A stretch of 64,000 bases of DNA, taken from the NCBI GenBank assembly GCA_022575985.1, contig JAKSXM010000229.1, positions 1 to 64,000 of the forward strand, in the 5' to 3' direction. Below, in pieces: positions 45,926 through 56,784 of the stretch; the first letter of the stretch is position 1, and each line of letters begins with the position of its first letter. A program made the position numbers and the translations under genes. This stretch comes from Anagrus nilaparvatae. Its lineage: Eukaryota > Arthropoda > Insecta > Hymenoptera > Mymaridae. Under the pieces are notes generated by a model. The model was given only the letters and a program-made list of their open reading frames with translations, had not been told where the DNA came from and made no database searches.

Positions 45926-47030
45926 GACAAACCGCTGTTTGAATGTTCATTTTTTATAAATTTCCAATTTCCCACCAAGTCACGAGGCCAATTAAAAATC
46001 TGACCAAAAATTTGGATCCCGCAGAACATATAATATTTTTTTACAAACTACAAAACCAACGAAATAGAATTTCAAATTTTGTATTATTCCACAACCCTAT
46101 TCAAGCCTATAAAAACTATTAGTAAAAAAAAATCTTGGTCAAGAAAAAAAATATATTTAAAATATTTTTTGAAATAAAATAAAACTAAAACAATGCAATC
46201 AATAAAAACGTTGAATTGTAAAATAGATTCAATTGTTACTTTTTTTTTTAATGGTATTTTATTTTTATTCTTTTTGATTACTAAAGGCAAACTTCATCGT
46301 TTTATCCGAATAAAAAAAAAAAAAAAAATAAAAAATAAAAATTGTGTTATGTAGTAACATTTATACGCTTTTAAATACTGCCAGATAGATATTTGACCAA
46401 ATTGGTATTGTTTACACGAATCAAGTTTCAAAACACGTTTGTATCCAAAGACATATATATGTATACATATATTGTATTTTAGTTCATCAGTATTTTTTTA
46501 CACACATATATATATAACTACATAGCTTTTGCTCTTGATTAACCTACAAGTATATTCAAATATGAAAAATTTAACAAATTTTTGGGTCATATAAATATTT
46601 AATTACATTTTATCATATTTACGAGTTAATGATTAAAATTTTTAATTAAAAATTGATCTAATTTTTTTGATCAATAACAGAATAAAATATATATGGGTAG
46701 TTTTTAACTTTTAATATTGATAGAGCAGAGTATAATTTACGGATATTAAAGATTCAACATTAAGAAATAAAGAATTGTTTTTTTTAACAATCTAAATTAT
46801 ATTATAAAAATTTTTTTATCACATATTTTTTTCCTACTTTGTTCTTTTCTTGCTGGTATATCTTATTCACTTAATTTTATGGTGATCAAACTTTTTTTAC
46901 TTATAGATAATAGATTTTTGATTGATTTTTTTACTTATAGATAATTGAGTTTTCTGAAACCCCCAACCTTAGGCATCAAAAAGAATGATTAAAAAAAAAT
47001 CTCCTTTTTTTGCTACCTACCCGACGAATT
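45926..47030. other. AT-rich spacer, no gene seen
   Basis: Poly-A at 46310-46328, (TA)n-like tracts near 46455-46515. The minus frame 46084-46290 has no motif. Confidence 0.5.
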
Positions 47031-47039
47031 TTTAGTATA

Positions 47040-47235
47040 TCTCTTTAAATTTCCACAGATATTTTTTGACCTAAAGAGATCAAAAGTGATCTCTGAAGAT
47101 CTAAAGAGATCTCCAGGGATCTAAATAGATAGAAAAATTAGCAAGATATCTTTAGTTCTCCGCAGATCACTTTTGATCTCCGGAGACCACCAGAGATTCA
47201 AATAGATCTAAAGAAATCTTCAGAGATCTGTGGGA
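47040..47235. repeat. AGATCT-rich inverted-repeat patch
   Basis: agagatcaaaagtgatctct (47082 on) pairs with cagatcacttttgatctccg (about 47163). GATC occurs roughly ten times in 170 bp, most in the form agatct or ggatct. It looks like a small decayed foldback repeat. Confidence 0.6.
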
Positions 47236-47289
47236 TGAAAAAAAAAATTAGAAAAATTTATAAATATCATTTAAAATCTTTAAATGAAT

Positions 47290-47465
47290 CATTAAAGGAT
47301 AATTTTATTTTTTTATGCATTTTAAATAACTTCGAGGAAAAAGGACCTGGTTAATGAATAAAAAATGTCAATGAAGATATTAAAGGATAGATTTGATTTT
47401 TTTATGTGTTTTAAATAACTTCAAGGAAATAGGACCTGGTAAATTAATGAAAAATGTCAATTATT
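47290..47465. repeat. ~89-bp tandem duplication
   Basis: attaaaggata at 47291 and 47380 each lead into tttttatg(c/t)(a/g)ttttaaat, aacttc(g/a)aggaaa and ggacctggt. Two copies, mildly diverged. Confidence 0.8.
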
Positions 47466-47667
47466 AAAGTACTTAAATATTTATAATTTTGTTAATAACT
47501 TATTATTTAACTTGTTTTACTTTTAAATTTGAACTCTTTTTTCCACGCGAATAAGTAATTGTATGTAAGTTTTATAAAATTTTATTAAAGATACATATAA
47601 AACTTGAAATTTTAAATTAATGTTGAAGTTTTGGTTTATGAAACACATAAATATAAAAGAAAATTTA

Positions 47668-48090
47668 ATGAAAAGTTCCACATTCAATATTATAACAATA
47701 ACGAATCAATTGGGGACACGATTCATCAAAATTAGGGCATTTCCAGATTATATGATTTAGATCTTGGGGGACAGAGAGTATACAGTTTCAATTGGGAGAG
47801 TTAACTTCTTTAATTTTGCATAGAGATTAATTGAGGCTATAGTGGTCTACTTTTGCTCGGTTTATGGATACTATTGATATTCTACAGAGCTTAGATTTAT
47901 GAAACCAAAATTTTGAAGAGGCACTGTAAGTTGAAACATTTGCGTCCTTTTTCTTGACTTTCTATTGTAATTAGGTCAGAGATTTTTTTCAGAGCTTGAT
48001 TTTTGAATAGAGCTATAAAATAAGTATAAGGAATAGAAATTTTTGTAGGTTCAACGAGTGTGTCGTCTTGAGCTAGTTGATCAGCCATTT
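47668..48090 (-). pseudogene. LINE ORF2 C-terminal region
   Basis: MADQLAQDDTLVEPTKISIP at 48088 is the ADxLA motif after RNase H (usually GNELADxLAK), followed by IPYTYFIALFKNQ. After frame changes the end reads CPNFDESCPQLIRYCYN (about 47690-47740), then a TAA at about 47665. The Cys pattern resembles the CCHC-like C-terminal block of LINE ORF2. Confidence 0.7.
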
Positions 48091-48192
48091 AATTTTCTGT
48101 AATATTTCGATGACTAGGAATCCTATAGATTTTAAAGGTTTTTGAACTAAGGCTTTGAAATTCAACTATTTTTTTTATTATTGTTTTTATGA

Positions 48193-48546
48193 TTATTGGT
48201 TATTGAAAGAGGGATTTTGAAGAGCAAGACAGCAACTGAGTAAGTCAGTGATAATATTGATATGGGAGGTTAAATTTTTAATTACAGTATCAAGAGCAAT
48301 ATTTACAGCTAGAAGTTCAGCAGTGTAGATAGAATCAAATTTATTGATGCTAGTGGTCTGAGATATTTCAAGAGAAGGACAGTAATATAAGCTTCCAACA
48401 GATAAGGCGTCTGGAGTTTTGCTACCGTCAGTGAAGATTGAAATACAGTCAGAGTCATGAAATTGGTTGTCAAATATGTTGGAAAGATTTTCAACGTTGC
48501 AATGCATTAGCTTTGTCCCAATTAATATATTGATCGTGTCATCCAA
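48193..48546 (-). pseudogene. LINE RNase H domain
   Basis: SIFTDGSKTPDALSVG gives the first catalytic Asp. SIYTAELLAVNIALD gives the catalytic Glu, and INIITDLLSCCLALQN gives the next Asp (canonical TDSLSCLQAL). The fourth acidic residue is missing because the frame is broken at 48193. Confidence 0.82.
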
Positions 48547-48959
48547 AGTAGACTCTTGATAATTTTAAAAAAATAATCGTATTTAATTTTAACTATGTAA
48601 GTTTTGTAATATAATACTTTAGCTATAGAGTTAAAAATCAAGTTTTCTTTTTTTTCTACGATCATTAATTACAAATGCATGAATTTCATGTATCTTTTCG
48701 TACAGCAGAGTGTCCGTTCTTGAAATTGATTTTAAGAAAAAAGATTCGAAAAGAAATTGTATTCTATGTTGAATTTTGCATATATTAGATTCAGCGAGGA
48801 GAATATTGGTAGGAGTACTAAGTCGGTATCCAAGGGCGAGTCTTATTGCAAGATTTTGAATACTTTCAAGTTTAAGTATAGAATCTTTTCTTGGGGGAAA
48901 GTAGATAAAACCAGCGTATGAGGTCTTATGAAGCTTTCATACAGAGTAAGGAGAGTTGA

Positions 48960-49685
48960 AGGATGAGCACCTCACCATGTGCCTCCTAAATATTTGATGA
49001 TATTTAGGGCACGATTAAATTTGGACTGAATATGTGAAATGTCGCTATTGAAATTGAATTTGTAATCAAAGTGTATACTTAAAAAGCGATTGTGATCAGT
49101 AGACTTGATGATGGAGTCTTTTACTTTAAAAGATAACGACCCGGGAAAATTATTTCTTTTATTGAAGTATATGAATTCCGTTTTTTGAGGGGCAAGTTCA
49201 AGATCTAATTCCAGAAGATTGAGGCTTATGGTTTCGACAGCTTTTTCTAGAAATTTTAACAAAATTTTGAGGCTTAGAAGGTTTTATATATAATGCAATA
49301 TCGTCTGCAAATTGTAAGGCAGTTATTTGGGGAGGGGTAGATTTTGTAGTGTAGATGCGACGTAGAAAATATAAGACATGGCACTGGAATAGTCACCTTT
49401 AAGTACAACTTTGTAAAAATTTCTAGGACTATCACCGGATTGATTTGAGTATATGTTAGGTTCATAAGTTATGAACCTTAGAAATTGTATTACTTTTTTG
49501 GGACACCCAAGTTTTGCTAGTTTCATGACAAGTATGTAATTGTTAACGTTCGGAAAGGCTCCTTGAACATCTAGAAAGGCTGCTAGAACGTCTTTTTTGT
49601 TACTAAATGCGTTGTGAATATCTAGATACAGTATAGTTACGTTATCAGTACATGATTTTCCTTTGCAAAAACCTGATTGGCTGCT
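48960..49685 (-). pseudogene. LINE reverse transcriptase domain
   Basis: Frames joined by eye in order: QSGFCKGKSCTDNVTILYLD (about 49680-49620), DVLAAFLDVQGAFPNVNNYI, LVMKLAKLGCPKKVIQFLRF, YKVVLKGDYSSAMSYIFYVA (degenerate LPQGSVLSP), then QFADDIALY with the FADD box at 49300-49311. The thumb part follows: LELDLELAPQKTEFIYFNKR and ISHIQSKFNRALNIIKYLGG. Frameshifts near 49320 and 49270 and the loss of the PQG motif show inactivity. Confidence 0.85.
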
Positions 49686-49689
49686 ACAC

Positions 49690-50445
49690 GGAGAAACTTT
49701 GGCACATTAAAGTTGCTCAAGTCGGCACAGTGCAACAGTCTCATAAGAGCCAGCAGATCTATCGGCATTGCCCCGGCGATGTCCAGAGCTGCCTCCGAGG
49801 ACACTGTGCGATGGCAGAGTAAATTCGCAGGGCTCCTTGCCTCTTGACCTTCGTAAACTTTAACGTATAAGTGATCTTCTTTATGTACTTGGTCCATACG
49901 TCTCTACCATACAGGAGTAGGTAGTGGATGATCGACATAAGAAGCCTGGGCTTTCCAGTCTCAGATATGCGCGTGTTTCTCATTAGCCTGCTTAGCGCAG
50001 TAGTAAGCCTGGAAGCCTTCTCCGAGCTTCTCCGGATCTGCACCATGAAGGTCAGTTTCGTGTCCAACAGCACTCCCAAGTACTTTAAGTGTTCCTTTGT
50101 TTCTATTATATCCTCTCCAATACATATTGGAACGATAGTCTCAATGTATTTACGGGTGAATAAGACTGAATCTCAGTCTTCCCCATAGCAAGCTTTAGGC
50201 AATGGTCTTCCATCCAGTAATTGACCCCATGCATTGCCTGATTCAGTTTCTACTCGGAAATTTATTCATTTTTTGCCGTGATGACTAGTACCAGGTCGTC
50301 CGCGTTTCCTACAGTAAAAGTATCCACCAGCATTGGAAGCCTAAGTACCTGGTCGTATATGATGTTCCATAGATCAGGTCCAAGGACCGGTCCTTGAACT
50401 GCACCTGCAGTTACTTTCCTTTACTCTTGTTCCTTGTGCAGTTTT
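49690..50445 (-). pseudogene. R1-like LINE fragment nested in the larger LINE
   Basis: The minus strand reads GAVQGPVLGPDLWNIIYDQV (about 50400), NADDLVLVITAK where FADD is expected (about 50290), then EHLKYLGVLLDTKLTFMVQI, EKASRLTTALSRLM, LLMSIIHYLLLYGRDVW and AMPIDLLAL. This is the R1-group RT palm-to-thumb order. It breaks the outer RT just before ANQSGF. It stops at MPIDLLAL, the very point where the 13158-13975 fragment starts, and seems to be of the same family. Internal stops are present. Confidence 0.82.
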
Positions 50446-50584
50446 AAAAATTTTTTCTCGATCACTCAGGTAACTGCTTATGATTCTTCGCTGGCATTTT
50501 GGTACCTTGTCGCCCCAAATCGCCCCAAAAATGGTTATGAAAAAATAGATTTTAAAGGTTTTTTGATAATAAGCAATTTTTTCT

Positions 50585-51580
50585 GTGTTATAGGTTATGT
50601 ATAAAGGAAAGTGATCAGAACCGAGTTCATAATCAATTTATGGGCAATATTTTCAGTAGAGCAAATAAGATCAATATTTGAAGTGCCATTGCTTTTAAAG
50701 TCTATTGTCGTGTTTTATGGCGAATAAACACAGATAAATGAGGATATTCTTATTCGGGTTTAGTCTGTTGGCTAAGCTCATTTACTGGTGACAGGATGTC
50801 GAAAAATAATTAAGTCCTTTATTATTAAAATGCTGGATTATTACTTATAATATGGCTGGCCGTGTTTAGATCTCTTAATTAGCGGTAGAGAGAATCCTGA
50901 GTACAAGTTAGTCTGTTGATTCGTTAGTCTATCTCTTTTAGCGTCAATTAGTTCAGTTCGTTCTTTCGTTCTTTAAGGGACTACATGGTGCCAAGCTCTG
51001 CCGGTGAGGAGCTTCTGCGAAAGCTTTTAAAGGCTTACGTTTGAGGGAATAGATATACACATACACTATGTGCGTGTTAGTATCAGTATTGTGTAAAAAG
51101 ATTTCATTTTTAAAAATACTGTTTTATAGTCTTTACAGTTCCAGAATATCTTGTGCGCGTTGAGATTGCCGACAAACAGACAGTTTTTTTAATTTTTGAT
51201 GTTAAGTGTGACATTATCCGATTCTTCTTGCGTTAAAATACTGTTTGGAGATTTATAAAAGGCTATAATTTTTAAGGGATTCTTCAAGTTATTCAATAAA
51301 ATGCCGCATTGTTCTGTGTGAGGGTTAATAGTATCTAGATTATTTAACTTGGTAAATGCTAAATTGCGGCGGATAATAAAAATCATACCACCACCTCTAG
51401 AATAATCTCTATCAAGTCTTAAATTAACAAAACCAGGGAAGTTATATTCGCAAAGTTTTTTGTTTTCGTTAAGCCAAGTCTCTACACAAATCAAAATGTC
51501 GACTGATTTTCACAATATTTCAATGTTTTAAATTTTGCGTGAAATAATTCGAATATTCCAAAATAGAATACTGAGATTTA
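50585..51580 (-). pseudogene. LINE apurinic-type endonuclease domain
   Basis: The minus strand reads LSILFWNIRIISRKI, then VDILICVETWLNENKKLCEY, FPGFVNLRLDRDYSRGGGMI, KIIAFYKSPNS and VGNLNAHKIFWN (usual GDFNAHH). After the inserted 358 bp it reads TTIDFKSNGTSNIDLICSTE and GSDHFPLYITYNT. The ETW, NAH and SDH boxes of the APE fold are all visible. Two stops precede VDILIC and two frameshifts follow. Confidence 0.85.
50715..51072. mobile_element. 358-bp insertion with CGTGTT duplication
   Basis: cgtgtt at 50709-50714 and 51073-51078 flank it. Removing the insert and one copy restores an unbroken endonuclease reading frame (NTDTNTTIDFKSNG). The inside has no frame; it includes gtgccaagctctgccggtga and repeated gttcgttctttcgttcttta. 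It could be a solo LTR (4-6 bp duplication is usual for LTR elements), but TG...CA ends are not evident. Confidence 0.6.
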
Positions 51581-51925
51581 AATTTAAAATTAAAATTAAA
51601 CAAAAATTGAGAAAATGAAAAAAAAAAAAACAAATAAATTTATTAAATTTATTTATTTAATCAATTTTAAGGAATAACAAATAATTTCCCAACATATAAA
51701 AAAATTTTTAAACATCTTATTGATTGTTCTTAACTTAATACTACACTGTCTGATATATTTAGAGTGCAAATATTACGCCAAATATCAGCACGAGTATTTA
51801 AGAATTTTATCATTGTCTGGAAAGGTCGTATTATTTAATAATCGTAGATTCAGGAATTTATTTATTACATAATAACGTTATAGCCATGAGGCTCTATGCA
51901 AACATAATTATCTACAATAATTACA
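51581..51925. other. Spacer between LINE and the split element
   Basis: AT-rich. 51700-51850 (taatactacactgtctgata) may be LINE 5' sequence but has no visible coding part. Confidence 0.4.
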
Positions 51926-52115
51926 TGTTTTTAACATGTTCATTGGATGGGGTATTTGAAAAATTCTGGCTCAGTAGAGGGGGGGGGGGGATTGACATTT
52001 TTAGGGAGGGTGAATTAATGACGTTTTAGGGGGGGTTGAAAGATTGATATTTTTAGGAAAGGGGAGTAAAATAGACTTCAAATATTTTTGATTTAGGGGC
52101 TTAGAATAATTTGAA

Positions 52116-54672
52116 CACGGTTCGCTTATAGAGGAAATAGGTCTGGCAAAAATGCCGAAAGATTCTAAGCACGGGGGGTCAATTTCGGTACCGTATATAA
52201 ATAGAACTCACCTTCAAATAAATCAAACTCGTTCCTTTTTTGCCAATTTTTAGATATCACTTAATTTTTAAAATCCAGTTTTTTTACATTTTTTTTAAAT
52301 TGAAAAAATTTTTTTTTTTGATAATTTGAATAATTATTATTATTTAGTGGAAAAAATTATTTAAACTCGGTAAAAAATTATATAACTAAGATACTAGAGT
52401 GAATTTTTGCCCCCCCTCCCCTCCCTGCTCCTACAACGCCTTTCAAATGCTCTAAAATGGCTTAAAAATGGGAAAAATCATTTAGAAAACATAAACATAG
52501 CTAATTAATGTATATGCTTGTATGTGTGTGTATTGTGTGTGTGTGTGTGTGTGTGTTTATGTATGAGAGAAGGTGTATATGCGTTTGCGTGTATGCATGT
52601 GTGTTACTGGAAATGTATATAAAAATACATAAAGTAAAATACACATACATTTTAATGTTTTTTTCTCTTAATATTACAATTATTATATATTTTAAAGTGG
52701 ACCTAAAATTGGAGTTTTAAGAAGAACTTTGCTTTATGGGTTTTTCGTGAACTTTTAATCATAAAAAGTCCCCAGCTCCAAGGATTTTGCTTTCTCTTTT
52801 CAAAAACGCGTGCCGGTAAGCACCTCAATTTTCCCATTTAAGGCCACTGTCTCTTTATTGGGATTTTTTTTTTCATTTTTTTTTTAATTTATTATCTTAT
52901 GTTAAAACATTTCAAGAATCTAAAAAACAAATTTCAAGCAAAAAAAAAAATATGTTTTTTAGATATTTCGATTTTTATGGGTCGTAGTCATATGAAAACA
53001 TATGCATTTAAAAACTTTAAACGCGTTTTTCTCAAAACTACTTTTTTGAAATCGGTTCCCACGCTAGCTCAAAAACTAATTGAGCTATCGACATGAATCT
53101 TGTTTCATTTTTTTCGTTATTGCAATACCTTGTATGTGAACCAACAATATCAGCTTTTTATGCATCAGAAAAATTTTTATTGTCCGTTTTAGGCGCATTT
53201 TTTAACGTCAAAAACTGCATTTTTCGTTTTTGGTTCACCAAATGGTCAATTTTTTGTATTTTTTGCTAAATGTTGGTTCACATACAAGAGGAAGCTATAG
53301 AGATTAATATGCCTTTTTATTTTTTTGTTTTGATGCCTACAATAGGCGCTATGATGGGAACCGTTTTTCAATTTTTTTTTCGAGCCTCTACTTTCACGCC
53401 ATCTACAAACTGTACAAAAAAAGCATATGAAACAAAAATTTTTTTATGTCATCTAGAATAGTTTTGTAATTATTTAAAAATAAATTTGTAAACTTTTATA
53501 ATAGAACAGCTGAGAAAAAAAATGTTGAAAATCCTTTGAAAATCGTCACAAAAAAGAGACAGTGGCCTTAAATAACATGGAAATTTTGACTCTTTAGCTT
53601 TATAATTTTTTACAATGCTTAAAAAATGTTTTGAAAAGCTGCTAATTGATGGAAAATACTAGTTAAATATATAAAAAACATTACCCAACCTCAATTAGCA
53701 AAAATAGTATATTTTTACCCATGGCCACAAAAGTAAAGAATGGCCCAAATCGCACGTAAATTACCGTCCGAGGCGAAGCCGAGGATGGTAAACTACGATA
53801 TAGGGCATCCTTTTTTTGTGGCCAAGGACAAAAGATAATTTTTCTTGCTCAGTGTCGAGAAAATGCGTTTTTTCGAATTGCGCAGCGGCCAGAAAACACG
53901 CACTTTCTGGACACTAACGAGAAAAAATATTTTAAAAGCAATTTTACCGGTAATAAATGTAAAAAAAATCCCCATTGAAATCATAAAAGAAAGATCTTAA
54001 GCTCTTTTTACGATGATTGAAATAATATGGCGCATTTTTCCATTAAATGGAGCATTTTTTTATGTTTATTACCAGTACGTGTTTTTGAAAAGCAAAACCA
54101 AAATCCTTGGAGTTGGGGACTTTTTATGACCAAATGTTCAGCAAAAAACCAAGGGAGCAATGTTTATCTTAAAACTCCATTTTTAGATCCACTCTAAAGT
54201 ATTTGCATTCATGAATGTACACACATATACACCTTCTCATACATAAACACACACACAACAACACGTATACAAGTAAATATATTTCTTATTTACATTTATG
54301 TTTTCTACATGATTTTTCCCATTTTTAAGCCATTTTAGAGCATTTGGTAGGTGTAGAAGAGGGGTTGAGGGGGGCAAAAATTCATGCTAGTATCTTCTTC
54401 ATATAATTTTCTACTGATATTAAATAATTTTTTCCACTAAATAATAATTTTTTATTCTTTTTCAAAAAAAATTAAAAAAAAAGATTTTAACAAAAAAATG
54501 TAAAAAAAACTAGATTTTGAAAATAAAGTAATATCTAAAAATTGGCAAAAAAGGAACGAGTTTGATTTACTTGAAGGTAAATCCTGTTTATGTACGGTAC
54601 CAAAATTGACCCCCCATGCTCAGAATATTTCGGCATTTTTGCCAGACCTATTTCCTCTATAAGCGAACCGTG
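52116..54672. mobile_element. 2.56-kb palindromic element, CACGGTTCGC termini, TGAA duplication
   Basis: cacggttcgcttatagagga at 52116 is the exact inverse of the end tcctctataagcgaaccgtg (54653-54672). TGAA lies at 52112-52115 and 54673-54676. Arms pair inward through ctccaaggattttgctttct (52785) and its inverse near 54100, to aaggccactgtctctttatt (52840) and aagagacagtggcctta (53555). The right arm carries about 480 bp of extra sequence (53578-54058), including a hairpin element. (GT)n at 52515-52556 in one arm faces a shorter CA tract near 54248. The centre 52870-53525 has no recognisable gene. Confidence 0.88.
53725..53965. mobile_element. Best-preserved copy of the dispersed hairpin family
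   Basis: tggccacaaaagtaaagaat (53728) pairs with the inverse of the sequence up to tttttttgtggcca (about 53823), and the hairpin centre is ccgaggcgaagccgagg (about 53767). A following block (tgctcagtgtcgagaaaatg, gcactttctggacactaac) is shared with copies at 8145 and 44330. It sits in the right arm of 52116-54672 and is absent from the left arm, so it inserted later. Confidence 0.7.
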
Positions 54673-54994
54673 TGAAGTGGGAGTCAGGGCCTGATCAGGC
54701 TCTGATAAGAACACGAACTTTAGGTTTTTAGACTTAGGATAATTTATATTTCGGGGTTTATTGTAATTTCAGTTTTTGGATTTATTACTGATATGAGTGA
54801 ACATGTTCCATGATCGTTGGTTGTGTGAATACAATTAAATACAATAAGTTTTTTTTTCCAAAATCTTTGTTATCATGTGCCTTTTCCAGAATTCGTCTTT
54901 CCCCACTCTAAGACCCCAGAATCTAAATTAATCTTATCCAGCAGTCATCATGCGGTGTGAGGGGTTAGAATTTGACAACTGTGTTTAGAAAAGG

Positions 54995-55470
54995 TCTAGT
55001 AAATTTTTTGTGTCACTGATTCCCAATTCAGGGTCTTAAGTGATTGGAAAATAGGAAAAACACCTTAAAATTAGAAAAAACTTCCAGTTTGAAAGTTTAT
55101 TTTTTTAATATTTTGGAACTAATAATCAAATAAATGCCATATTTTAAGAGTAATTAACAAAATATTGGTTTTATTTTATTATGCATCAAAAATGGAATTT
55201 TAGAGTTAATTATTGGAGTTGAAAATTATCCCAAGAGTAAGAAAAAATTGGAAAAATACGATATAAAATTTTTGTCTTCATTTTTTTTTTTAAATCTTGT
55301 ATTTGAAAACTTTTTATCGTATTTTTACCTTTATATAATTTACTGACCCCCCCCCCCCATGGGGGTAAAAATAGGCTAAAACTACCTCTTCGATTAATAA
55401 AATTTTAAAAATGCCATAAAATTTCACTTTTCAATCTTTTCATAGCTTTTGAGGTACAAAAAATGACCTT
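54995..55470 (+). repeat. Dispersed family A, copy 3
   Basis: ttttttgtgtcactgattcc, caaataaatgccatatttta, ttattatgcatcaaaaatgg and taaaactacctcttcgatta follow the same order as copies 1 and 2. The C-run at 55346 meets atggggg as in copy 2. More diverged than the other two. Confidence 0.7.
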
Positions 55471-56784
55471 TTTTAAGATTATTATTTAGTAAATAAGAGG
55501 GTGGAAGAGTAATAAGGGTGAAAAATTTTTTCCTTAATGCACAAAATAAAAACACAGAATAACAAAGATTTATTTATTTTTTTTTTTTTTCTACAAAAAA
55601 TTAAGGCGGTTGCAAAAAAGAAGGCAAATTTTTCGGGCATTTTTTTCCAAGTTATAATTTATAATTATAATGCCTCAAAAGTTAAATTTTAACCTCATTT
55701 TTGCTATAAGGACCCGAATTATTATCTGGCGTAGTTCTCAATTATTGGACAAATCCAAAAAAAATTCTTTTTTTGTCAGTCTCGAAAAACTTTCGTAAAA
55801 TTTCTATAAGTTTTAAGGAATTTTCCAGGTTGCAGCAACTTGGACAAGAAGCAGATTATTTTCAGTGTATTTCAGTTTATATTTTACTCTTTTAAATACT
55901 TAAAAATGCAAAATATATAAAAATTAAACATTTTTATGGTCATTTTAGATCTCAAACTACAAGAAAATCTAAAACCATAAATTTAAAAAATAATGCTAAT
56001 CTTTTATGCTACTCACATAAAAACATAACTAAATGCTATATAATTAAGCTTAGAAACGTCAATGATACATTTAATCAAAGATATATTGATCTTTTTATTT
56101 CCAAATAAAAAAAAAAAAGATGCAATAAAAGAAGAGTATCGAGATAAAAATTAAATGTCCTGAGACATGAAAGATTTTTTTTTCTTATTTTTTATCTATA
56201 CACTTGGACTTAAATACTGCAATCTTAACATATATAAAATATTCTATACTAAGCACGTTCTTTTTCTTTTTCTCACCTTTTTGAAAGCACATCACGTACA
56301 AATGAGAATCTGAACGTTAAAAATCTACTCAACAACACATTGTATAATAATAAGACAAGACTGTTGTTCTTGTAGTATGCAAGAAAAAAAAAATAAGATT
56401 TAAAAAAAAAAAAAATAAAATTGTTGAATGAAAACGATAATGGACAATTTCAACAACACATATATAATATATGCCTGCAAGATCTTTTCAGTTGGGAATT
56501 TTATTTCTTTAACTTTCGTTGTCCCAATGTGATTTATTTTTCATTTTTTTTTTATTTTAGTTTTCGAATAAATAAAAGAGTTTTTTAGACACTTTAAAAA
56601 TTATTTTTTTTTTATCAAAAAATGTTTAAGACTATATATAGGTATACCTGAAGATAATTTATTTATAATTTCAATGTTAATAAAATTATATTATTTTAAG
56701 TAAATTTTTTTTAGTATATTCGTTGATGCATAAAAATCATGTTTTTAAAATAAGCTATCGTGTATCACATATATATATATATAT
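55471..56784. other. AT-rich spacer, no gene seen
   Basis: Poly-T at 55570-55590, poly-A at 56107-56118 and 56403-56414, (TA)n at 56770-56784. No supported frame. Confidence 0.5.

Larger units (their letters stand above)
47665..51580 (-). mobile_element. Decayed full-domain non-LTR retrotransposon
   Basis: A minus-strand LINE running from about 51580 to a stop near 47665. Order on the minus strand: endonuclease (51580-50585), reverse transcriptase (49685-48960), RNase H (48546-48193), and a C-terminal tail ending in CPNFDESCPQLIRYCYN and ECGTFH. The presence of RNase H behind the RT favours an I-, LOA- or R1-related clade; the exact clade is not decided. Multiple frameshifts and stops show that it is dead. 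Two foreign sequences sit inside: an R1-like fragment (49690-50445) and a 358-bp insertion (50715-51072). Confidence 0.88.
51930..54840 (-). mobile_element. CATGGAACATGTT-type element split by a later insertion
   Basis: aacatgttcattggatgggg at 51936 and ttagaataatttgaa ending 52115 form one half. gaagtgggagtcagggcctg (54674 on) to aacatgttccatgatcgttg (about 54800) form the other. Joined across the insertion they give aatttgaagtgggagtcagg, as in the uninterrupted copy at 45614-45925 (aatttgaaatgggagtcagg). Confidence 0.8.

Noticed and set aside
49928..50188. 86-residue plus-strand frame
   Set aside because: Antisense shadow of the nested R1-like RT.
52508..52720. Frame with repeated VCVC/CVCV
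   Set aside because: Translation of a (GT)n microsatellite in the arm of a palindromic element.
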